Positions 5,266-10,793 of a stretch of DNA of 10,793 nt are shown one piece after another. The stretch comes from Deltaproteobacteria bacterium. Its GTDB lineage: Bacteria > UBA10199 > DSSB01. The DNA lies in assembly GCA_021414045.1 (NCBI GenBank), contig JAIOPF010000251.1, positions 1 to 10,793 of the forward strand, in the 5' to 3' direction. The number at the start of each line of letters is the position of its first letter. Positions within the stretch are counted from its first letter, which is position 1. Made by a program: the position numbers and the translations under genes. A model generated the notes under the pieces. It saw only the letters and a list, made by a program, of their open reading frames with translations. It was not told where the DNA came from and searched no databases.

Positions 5266-6979
5266 TTATTTTCCGGCCAAGGCCGCGTTGATGATCTTGC
5301 CGACGTCGGTGTTGTCGATGAATCCGCGCACGCGGTCGGCATAGGCCGAGGGCCCGGTGGCGAGGATCATGACCGGCGTCGAGGTCGGCGTTCCGGAGGC
5401 CCAGACCGCGCTGGTCTGCGTGGCCGTAGCGCGGCCCAGCAAATTCGCGTGGACGTTCTCGCCGACGTAGAACTGCGAGAAATCCTGGGTCGTCGCGTTG
5501 TCCGAACCCGGGGCGCGATCGAGGATGGTCTTGGCCTGGTTCAGGTTCAGCTTGAGGGTGGTGTTCGTTTGCACGTCGTCGACCAGCATTTGGCCGGCTT
5601 CGTTCAAGTTCACCGTGGAACCCTGGGCGTAGAGCTTGTCCACGACTTCCTTCGTCATCAGATAGAAGCTCTTCCTTTGATCGATTAAGGCGTCATATCG
5701 GATCGTCGGAGCATAATCGTAAGGCGCATTGTACTCGTCTCCGCTCGGTAGCGTCAGGTCGTTGCCCTTGCCCTTGCTGTAGGCGAAGCCGAAACCGCCG
5801 GTCTCGTGGTCGGAGGTCACGATGACGAGGGTGTCGCTATGCGCGTCGGCATAGGCGAGGGCGGCGGTGATCGCGGCGTCGAAATCCAGGCCTTCCTGAA
5901 GCAGGGTGCCGGGATCGTTTTCTTGGGCGACTTGCGAGGTCATTCCACCTTGGACGACGAGTAGGAAGCCGTTCGGTTTCTTGTCCAAGACCTCGATGGC
6001 CTTGCTGGTCAGGTCGGCCAGCGAGGGCAGTGCGCTCAGGGACTTGCGGTCCGGCGAGCGCGGGAAAGTCGAGGCGGAGAAGATTCCCAAAAGCTTGGTG
6101 TCGGCGGCGGAAGCGATGGCGCTAAGTTGATCGCCCTTGCAGACGAATTGGTAGCCCTTGCTCTTGGTGTTCTCGATCAAATTGCTTTGGTCCGCGCGTT
6201 GGCTGGCGCCGTCCAGGGCGGCGTCGATGCCGCTGCATTCCGAAACGTCGCTCAACTTCATTGCGTTTGGATTGGCGCTGGGGGTCGCGGTCGGGAGAAT
6301 AGGACCGAAGACGCCCGGATTGATGTCGATGGCGCGGTCGGGAATGGCGGTGATGACGCCGCTTCTCGCGATATCGGCGCTGGTCAGCATCGCGGTGGAC
6401 TTGTTTTGCGGGATCAAATTCTGGGCGCCTCCGGCGAGCAGGACGTCGACCTTGGGATCTTCGAAGATCTTCGCGGCGATCTCGTTCTCTTGCTCGCTGT
6501 CGAGGGAGTGGGTGAGATAAGGGGCCACGCCGGGGCCGCTGACGCGTGCGTTGGAAACCACGCCGGTTCCCTTGCCTTGGGCTTGGGCCTTCTCGAGGAT
6601 GTTCACGCAGGGATGGCCGTTGGCGTCGAGACACACCGGGTTGTTGCGGGCCTTGAGGCCGCAGGCGATGGACCACTTCGCCGATCTGCTGTGGGCCCAT
6701 GCCGCTTCCGACCAGGAGGATGACGTTCTTTACCGAGCTGGTCGAGGTCGGCGGCGTCACCGGTCCTGGGGTGTTCTCACTGGGAGGAGGATTTGAAGTA
6801 TCGGGATTGCCGCCCGTGTCGACCGGAGTTCCTTCATCGGTCGAGGCGCTGTCCGCCGCGGCTGGACCGTTGTCGCAGCCGGCTAGGCCGGAGAAGAAGG
6901 TGAAGCTGACCACGGAAAAAGCCAGGATCAAGATATTCAGCGTCGATTGGGATCGGAACAATGCGCGAACCTTCGTCAT
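5266..6979 (-). pseudogene. Alkaline-phosphatase-like lipoprotein, frameshifted and catalytically degenerate
   Basis: The 5' part (6979 to ~6660) encodes a lipoprotein signal with the lipobox LAGC (C35), then a Pro/Ser/Thr-rich linker (36-83) and the phosphatase start KNVILLVGSGMGPQQIG (84-100). The homologous frame then shifts: GLKARNNPVCLDANG and the rest continue in another frame down to the TAA at 5266. The whole span is 1714 nt, one more than a multiple of three. About 45 residues expected between GMG and the GLKA block, including the nucleophile motif DSAAS, are absent. Compared with E. coli PhoA, several ligands are replaced: D51 to S (GSGMG), D153 and T155 to G, E322 to Q, D327 to S, H331 to Q (VQGGMTSQVAQEND) and H412 to P. 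Only TSDHETGG (D369, H370) remains. AGGAG at 6985-6989 supports the start. It may be a pseudoenzyme lineage, a decaying gene, or partly an assembly error. Confidence 0.75.
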
Positions 6980-7051
6980 ATATTCTCCTAAGTGGGCCCT
7001 AGAGTCTTGGGATTCGGGTATTGATCGGCTGCTTTTACGGGATGTTGTGTC

Positions 7052-7240
7052 ATCGCTTGGTGAATTTTTGGTGAATTCGGGGCTGGGACCTGCTTCTCCG
7101 CTCCTGGGGGCCCCTCCTCCGAAGCCGGAGGGGCCCCCAGGGCAAAACCCCCCATAATTATTAGAGGCTTTAGGGTGATGGGGGGTTTTGAAGTCGCTGC
7201 GAAGCAGGTCCCAGCCCCGAATTCACCAAAAATTGGCGAT
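7052..7240. repeat. Large nested palindrome, three-way-junction (T-shaped) element
   Basis: The outer arms 7063-7096 and 7201-7234 are perfect reverse complements over 34 bp. Beyond them ATCGC (7052-7056) pairs with GCGAT (7236-7240) across an asymmetric gap. Inside lie two independent perfect stems. The first is CCTGGGGGCCCCTCC (7103-7117) with 7127-7141, 15 bp with a 9-nt loop. The second is CAAAACCCCCCAT (7143-7155) with 7178-7190, 13 bp with a 22-nt loop. Folded, the DNA or RNA would be a long stem topped by two hairpins. It sits between the small exported-protein gene and the phosphatase remnant, both on the minus strand. The ~190-bp size and long terminal inverted repeats fit a MITE-like element, but no target duplication or transposase is visible. 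Confidence 0.85.
7057..7078 (+). repeat. Tandem 11-bp direct repeat at the left edge of the palindrome
   Basis: TTGGTGAATTT (7057-7067) is followed directly by TTGGTGAATTC (7068-7078), 10 of 11 identical. The corresponding right side of the palindrome lacks the second unit's worth of pairing, which explains the asymmetric gap before the ATCGC/GCGAT pairing. Confidence 0.7.
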
Positions 7241-7256
7241 TTTAGGGTGGTGGGGG
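7241..7256 (+). repeat. G-rich direct repeat related to 7169-7184
   Basis: TTTAGGGTGGTGGGGG at 7241-7256 matches TTTAGGGTGATGGGGG at 7169-7184 in 15 of 16 positions. One copy lies inside the loop and arm of the second hairpin of the palindrome, the other just outside the element. The outer copy continues into CGGGG, making a G-tract-rich stretch. Confidence 0.6.
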
Positions 7257-7290
7257 CGGGGAATTCTTTTGTAAGTGCTTGAATTTTATT

Positions 7291-7611
7291 TTATTTTTTA
7301 TCGCTGGGCTCGCCGGTGAAGAAGCCTTTGACGGCTCCGCCGGCTTTTTTGAAGGCGTGCCCTGTGGCTTTTCCGCCTTTCACGATCCCGTGTCCGGCGG
7401 CTTGAAAACCCTTTTCCATTTCGCTGCCGGCTGTCTTGAAGCCGCGTCCTACCACATAAATGCCGCCTTTTTGGCCGCTGTGGCTGCCGATGGGTTTTTC
7501 TTCTTTGGCGTCTTGCTCCGCCTTCTCGTCAGCATGCGCGATGCCAAGGATCTGGAGGTGAGCCAGGGTGAAAGAGAGCAGGATGGCGAATAAGAGGCTG
7601 AGGCGTTTCAT
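7291..7611 (-). CDS. Small exported protein with 11-residue repeats
   Basis: I do not recognise a family. The chosen ATG at 7609-7611 has a GGAAGGA Shine-Dalgarno 6 nt upstream; a longer reading from a GTG at 7650 has no such support. The 106-aa product begins with a clear signal peptide (MKRLSLLFAILLSFTL...) with a likely signal peptidase I site after AHA (A27). The mature part is ~79 residues, glycine- and lysine-rich. From residue 56 it shows an 11-residue period: RGFKTAGSEME, KGFQAAGHGIV, KGGKATGHAFK, KAGGAVKGFFT. Such 11-mers form amphipathic helices in LEA-type proteins and synucleins, so surface or membrane binding is possible (inference). It starts 35 nt after the MBL gene stop and is probably co-transcribed with it. 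Confidence 0.75.
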   Translation of the reverse strand: MKRLSLLFAILLSFTLAHLQILGIAHADEKAEQDAKEEKPIGSHSGQKGGIYVVGRGFKTAGSEMEKGFQAAGHGIVKGGKATGHAFKKAGGAVKGFFTGEPSDKK

Positions 7612-7646
7612 AGGCATTCCTTCCGACGGGGTGAGCGGGGGAAAGG

Positions 7647-8618
7647 TCACAATTTTTTTGAGACGAGCTTTTGAACCTTCTCCAAGGCTCTTGAATCATG
7701 AATCGGGACCAATGTCACCTCATTGCTGTGAGCGATGAGCTCGGCCAATTTGAGCCGAGTGAGGCGGGCTTGGGTTTTGTCAAAATCCGAAGTCCATTCG
7801 GCCACCGGGGAACGGGCTTCGGGCTGGCCTCTCTCGTCCACTGTCCAGAGGGCGTCGCCGACGAAGAGAATACGTTGCCCGTCGGGAAGATTGGCAAAGA
7901 CTCCCAGAGACCCGGGAGTATGGCCCGCCAAAGAAACCAGGACGATGGATCCGTCACCGAAGAGGTCCAGGCTTTGAGAAAAGTTTTCATAAGGTTCGTT
8001 TTTGAGTTGGATGGGAACCAGGCGGTGTTTCAGCGCGGAAATTTGCTCGGGAAAGACTCCGTGGCGGAAGGGGTCTTCGGGTATTTCGGAAAATTCCTTC
8101 TCGGCCGCCAACATTCGGACGGGGATGTCGGGAAAATCCAAGGCGCCGCCCAGATGGTCGAAATGGGCGTGGCTGATCAGGAAGAAGTCGCGCTTGGGAT
8201 CCAGGATGGGGAATGCGGCTTGTTTTGCCAGAGGCATGGTTGGGAAAAACGTCAGCGGGTCCAAGAGACGGTGATCCCAGGAGGCCCGCGCCACTTGCTC
8301 GGAAAAATGCATTCCCAAACCCGAGTCGAGGACGATATTGCCCTTAGGATGACGTATCAAAACGACGCTGTGAGTGAGGCGCTCTTTTTCCAGTAGTTCG
8401 CCACCGCGGCGCACGTAGGCCTCGGGCGCGGTCGAATAGCCCGTCTCGAAGACTTGCAACTGCAGCGTCGGGAGATTCTTCATGGAAGCACGAGCGGCGA
8501 AATGCGAAGCGTGCAGTGCGGGATCGCGCACGGGATATTTGAGGGCCAAGATCAGTCCGAGAACGGCCAGTAAAAAAAAGGTGACTCCAACCAACAGTAC
8601 CTTTTTCAGAAATCGCAT
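7647..8618 (-). CDS. Membrane-anchored metallo-beta-lactamase-fold hydrolase
   Basis: A 323-aa protein starting at the ATG 8616-8618 (MRFLKKVLLVG), 5 nt after the DUF309 stop; a longer upstream reading overlaps that gene and lacks support. Residues ~5-26 form one transmembrane or uncleaved signal helix, placing the domain outside the cytoplasmic membrane. The MBL fold shows all metal motifs: SHAHFDHLGG (H150, H152, D154, H155), LAGHTPGS (H233), VGDALW (D255) and PIHD (H307). The layout LIRHPKGNIVLDSGLG, then HxHxDH, then HTPGS resembles the AHL-lactonase/glyoxalase-II-like branch. The substrate cannot be told from sequence; a lactonase or thioesterase activity is possible. Translation is probably coupled to the upstream DUF309 gene. 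Confidence 0.88.
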   Translation of the reverse strand: MRFLKKVLLVGVTFFLLAVLGLILALKYPVRDPALHASHFAARASMKNLPTLQLQVFETGYSTAPEAYVRRGGELLEKERLTHSVVLIRHPKGNIVLDSGLGMHFSEQVARASWDHRLLDPLTFFPTMPLAKQAAFPILDPKRDFFLISHAHFDHLGGALDFPDIPVRMLAAEKEFSEIPEDPFRHGVFPEQISALKHRLVPIQLKNEPYENFSQSLDLFGDGSIVLVSLAGHTPGSLGVFANLPDGQRILFVGDALWTVDERGQPEARSPVAEWTSDFDKTQARLTRLKLAELIAHSNEVTLVPIHDSRALEKVQKLVSKKL

Positions 8619-8623
8619 AGGCG

Positions 8624-9169
8624 TCAAGACTCGAGTATCAAGGCGGGAAAACTGGTGAAATGCAGCGCGTCGGTTTCCTTGCCTTCGCTGGGCTCGAGGC
8701 AGCTGCAAAAAGTTTCGATGTTCTTGATCCAGTTCTCGAGATCCAGCCCCATGAAATGCCGCATCTTACGCTCGGACATCTCTTTGAGGCAGAAGTGAAA
8801 GCGCTTCTGGGACTCGCGCAATAGGTTCTGAAATCCCTTCTCGCTGCCGGAAAAAAGTTTCAGGAGGGAAGCTGAAAATTGGATCAGGCCTTGGAGGTAT
8901 TGCCCCTCAAGGTCGGTCTTTGGGGTGGTCAGCCAAATCGTCTCCCAGGCCTCATGGGCCTCCCACCAATAGCCGTTATTGAACAGGTCGATGCCGTAGA
9001 GGTAAAGGTCGTTCTGCTTCCATTTTTCGGGAGGGAGATATTCGGGCTTCTCCTCCTCCTTTTTGTAACTGTGCCCCTTAGGATCGATCACGGGATGGGG
9101 ATGCATGCTCGGGACGTAGCGATACTTGTGAAAAGCTCTCTGGGAATAGCGTAGAACGGCTAATTGCAT
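8624..9169 (-). CDS. DUF309 family protein
   Basis: A 181-aa protein with the DUF309 signature LFNNGYWWEAHEAWETIW (62-79), followed by LEGQYLQGLIQFSASLLK (87-104), a short helical family with no agreed biochemical function. The conserved acidic and histidine residues (E70, H72, E73, E76) are all present. The N-terminal ~45 residues are charged and not part of the domain. No Shine-Dalgarno precedes the ATG at 9169; a second in-frame ATG at 9106 (M22) is an alternative start without better support. It is the first gene of the minus-strand group and its stop lies 5 nt before the MBL gene, so the two are likely one operon. Confidence 0.85.
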   Translation of the reverse strand: MQLAVLRYSQRAFHKYRYVPSMHPHPVIDPKGHSYKKEEEKPEYLPPEKWKQNDLYLYGIDLFNNGYWWEAHEAWETIWLTTPKTDLEGQYLQGLIQFSASLLKLFSGSEKGFQNLLRESQKRFHFCLKEMSERKMRHFMGLDLENWIKNIETFCSCLEPSEGKETDALHFTSFPALILES

Positions 9170-9274
9170 AAGGAGCGAGTGAAATACCGAGGCCCGTTTT
9201 ATTTAGTTGAAGCTAATAGGCAATGAGATATCAGTTTTCGCGCCACAAACATACCATTTTTTAGGGAGCTCGAC
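9170..9274. promoter_or_regulatory. Divergent promoter region between DUF309 and acyl-CoA synthetase genes
   Basis: This AT-rich 105-bp gap must hold starts for both directions. For the plus strand, TTGAAG (9207-9212) and TATCAG (9229-9234) are spaced 16 bp. For the minus strand, TTGCCT (complement of 9219-9224) is followed 16 bp later by TAAAAC. Each hexamer matches only 4 of 6 consensus bases, so these are tentative. Confidence 0.35.
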
Positions 9275-10793
9275 ATGTCGGAAATCGTCTGGAAACCTTA
9301 CGGCGACTATTTGGAAAAATCGAACATCTCCCGTTTCATGCGCAAGCAAGGGATTCCGGATTACGACACCCTGATCCAACGCTCCTGCTCGGACACCGAA
9401 TGGTTTTGGACGGAATGCCTCAAAGACCTCGAGATTCGCTGGCAGCGCCCCTACGACAAGCTGCTCGATACTTCCGAGGGGTTCCCTTGGGCGAAGTGGT
9501 TCTTGGGCGGCAAGCTGAACATCGTCGACCATTGCATCGATCGTCAGGTGGAATTGGGCAACGCGTCGAAGCTCGCCTTCATCTGGGAGGGCGATTGCGG
9601 CGCTGTCAAGAAGGTCACCTACGGGGAATTGCAGTTCCAAGTCGATCGTTTGGCCGCGGCCCTGAAAAATTTGGGCGTGGGCGAGGGCGACCGCGTCGGT
9701 CTTTACCTCCCGATGATTCCCGAGATGGTGACCAGCTTTTTCGCCTGCCTCAAGATCGGGGCCATCGTGATCCCGATTTTTTCGGGTTTCGGGCCCGAGC
9801 CCTTGGCTGTTCGCCTCAAGAACGCGGATGCCAAGGTCTTGATCACCGCCGATGGATCCTTGCGCCGAGGCAAGGAAGTGGCCATCAAGCAAAGCGCGGA
9901 CCTGGCCTTGAAGGATGTTCCTTCCGTGAAGCACGTCATCGTCGCCAAGCGACTCTTCAAAGAGATTCCCTGGCAAGAAGGGCGCGATCTTTGGTTCGAT
10001 GATTTACTAAAACAAGATTTGCCGCCGGTGCCCACCGCCGTTTTGGATGCCGAGGCGCGCTGCATGATCATTTATACCTCGGGCACCACCGGCCTTCCAA
10101 AGGGGACCGTGCATACCCATGCCGGCTGCCTGGCGCAGATGACGAAGGAAGTCGGGTATTATTTCGACACCAAACCCGAAGACGTCTTTTTTTGGGTCAC
10201 CGACATCGGTTGGATGATGGGCCCTTGGGAGATGGTTGGGACTACCGCGTTGGGCGCGACCTTCGTGGTTTTCGAAGGCGCCCCGGATTACCCGCGGCCG
10301 GACCGTCTTTGGGATGCTGCGGAACGCCATGGCGTCACCATCTTCGGCATCTCGCCCACCGCGATCCGCCTGCTGATGAAGTCCGAGGATTCTTGGGTTC
10401 AGAAACACGACTTGAGCAAGCTGAGGATCTTGGGTTCCACCGGCGAACCCTGGGATCCCCAATCCTATCGTTGGTTCTTCGACAAGGTCGGAGGCGGGCG
10501 CTGTCCCATTATCAATATCAGCGGAGGAACCGAGATCGTCGGTTGTCTGCTCGCGCCGCTTCCTATTACCGAATTGAAACCCTCCACGCTTCGCGGACCC
10601 GGTTTGGGCATGGATGTCGACGTCTTCGACGAAGACGGGAAATCGGTGCGCGGCGAAGTGGGTTATCTGGTCTGCAAGAAGCCGGCGCCCTCCATGACAA
10701 AGGCCTTTTGGAACGACAAAGAACGCTATCTCGACACTTATTTCTCGAAGTGGCCCGAGGTCTGGTTTCACGGCGACTGGGCCATCGTCGATG
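9275..10793 (+). CDS. AMP-forming acyl-CoA synthetase (acetyl-CoA synthetase-like), 3' end outside window
   Basis: The first 506 residues of an ANL-superfamily ligase that activates a carboxylic acid with ATP to an acyl-adenylate and then transfers it to CoA. The start ATG has AGGGAG (9263-9268) 6 nt upstream, and the frame is open to the window end. The N terminus (~1-80) resembles the Acs N-terminal region. The ATP-binding loop YTSGTTGLPKG is at 267-277. The acyl-pocket region follows (TDIGWMMGPWEM, then FEGAPDYPRPDRLW and ISPTAIRLLM). STGEPWDP, a SGGTE motif and FHGDWA (498-503) complete the adenylation core. The tryptophan in DIGW corresponds to the Acs tryptophan that limits the pocket to short acids, so acetate or propionate is likely. 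About 130-150 C-terminal residues with the CoA-step lysine lie outside the window. Confidence 0.92.
   Translation, partial: MSEIVWKPYGDYLEKSNISRFMRKQGIPDYDTLIQRSCSDTEWFWTECLKDLEIRWQRPYDKLLDTSEGFPWAKWFLGGKLNIVDHCIDRQVELGNASKLAFIWEGDCGAVKKVTYGELQFQVDRLAAALKNLGVGEGDRVGLYLPMIPEMVTSFFACLKIGAIVIPIFSGFGPEPLAVRLKNADAKVLITADGSLRRGKEVAIKQSADLALKDVPSVKHVIVAKRLFKEIPWQEGRDLWFDDLLKQDLPPVPTAVLDAEARCMIIYTSGTTGLPKGTVHTHAGCLAQMTKEVGYYFDTKPEDVFFWVTDIGWMMGPWEMVGTTALGATFVVFEGAPDYPRPDRLWDAAERHGVTIFGISPTAIRLLMKSEDSWVQKHDLSKLRILGSTGEPWDPQSYRWFFDKVGGGRCPIINISGGTEIVGCLLAPLPITELKPSTLRGPGLGMDVDVFDEDGKSVRGEVGYLVCKKPAPSMTKAFWNDKERYLDTYFSKWPEVWFHGDWAIVD

Noticed and set aside
5203..5270. Possible bidirectional terminator between apt and the phosphatase remnant
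   Set aside because: CCCTGGGGGATTC (5203-5215) can pair imperfectly with GAATCCAGGG (5255-5264), but the loop is about 39 nt, there is a bulge and no real T-tract.
6122..6660. Continuation of the lipoprotein reading frame (Arg/Pro-rich) past the frameshift to 6122
   Set aside because: The arginine- and proline-rich translation is an out-of-frame reading of the phosphatase. The homologous protein lies in the other minus-strand frame.
6127..6723. Long plus-strand open frame opposite the phosphatase
   Set aside because: It is antisense to a recognisable phosphatase frame and has no Shine-Dalgarno or family resemblance; GC-rich codon bias explains the absence of stops.
7063..7234. Insertion sequence with terminal inverted repeats
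   Set aside because: Inverted ends are long and perfect, but there is no room for a transposase and no visible target duplication, so I describe it only as a palindromic, possibly MITE-like element.
9203..9976. Long minus-strand open frame over the acyl-CoA synthetase start, and similarly 10007-10771
   Set aside because: Both are shadows of the plus-strand synthetase, whose motifs and start site are clear.

Overview
The window is about 10.8 kb of moderately GC-rich bacterial DNA. Gene content and order suggest an uncultured Deltaproteobacteria-like organism (Desulfobacterota, Myxococcota or a related lineage). The grounds are an IHF-alpha gene directly behind pheT, a small MerR-type gene and a proline tRNA, then surE-pcm-M23 lipoprotein-apt, and lipoproteins with Gram-negative style signal sequences. 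This placement is inference from synteny and protein style; no marker settles it.

Layout. Plus strand: the 3' part of pheT (1-1492), ihfA (1511-1789), a MerR-family regulator (1866-2279) with its own candidate promoter, then a 438-bp stretch without protein genes. That stretch holds a 57-bp direct repeat (2319-2375 and 2493-2549), a hairpin-rich spacer, an intact tRNA-Pro(GGG) (2525-2601) and a strong intrinsic terminator (2605-2640). A tight plus-strand operon follows: surE, pcm, an M23 peptidase lipoprotein and apt (2718-5243). The minus strand then carries, in transcription order, a DUF309 protein (9169-8624), a membrane-anchored metallo-beta-lactamase-fold hydrolase (8618-7647), a small exported repeat protein (7611-7291), a large nested palindrome (7052-7240), and a broken alkaline-phosphatase-like lipoprotein (6979-5266). 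A divergent promoter region (9170-9274) leads to a plus-strand AMP-forming acyl-CoA synthetase that runs off the window end.

Function. The left half is housekeeping: tRNA charging, nucleoid architecture, a proline tRNA, nucleotide and damage repair (SurE, Pcm), cell-wall remodelling and adenine salvage. The minus-strand half looks like accessory envelope genes. Three of its four products carry a signal peptide, lipobox or N-terminal membrane anchor.

Most notable: (1) the nested palindrome at 7052-7240, a 34-bp perfect outer stem enclosing two further perfect stems; (2) the alkaline-phosphatase-like lipoprotein, which has lost nearly all metal ligands and the nucleophile segment and carries a frameshift; (3) the tRNA-Pro gene whose 5' third and upstream 32 bp are duplicated around a hairpin-packed insertion; (4) a small secreted protein built of 11-residue repeats. 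I found no CRISPR array, defence system or transposase gene.
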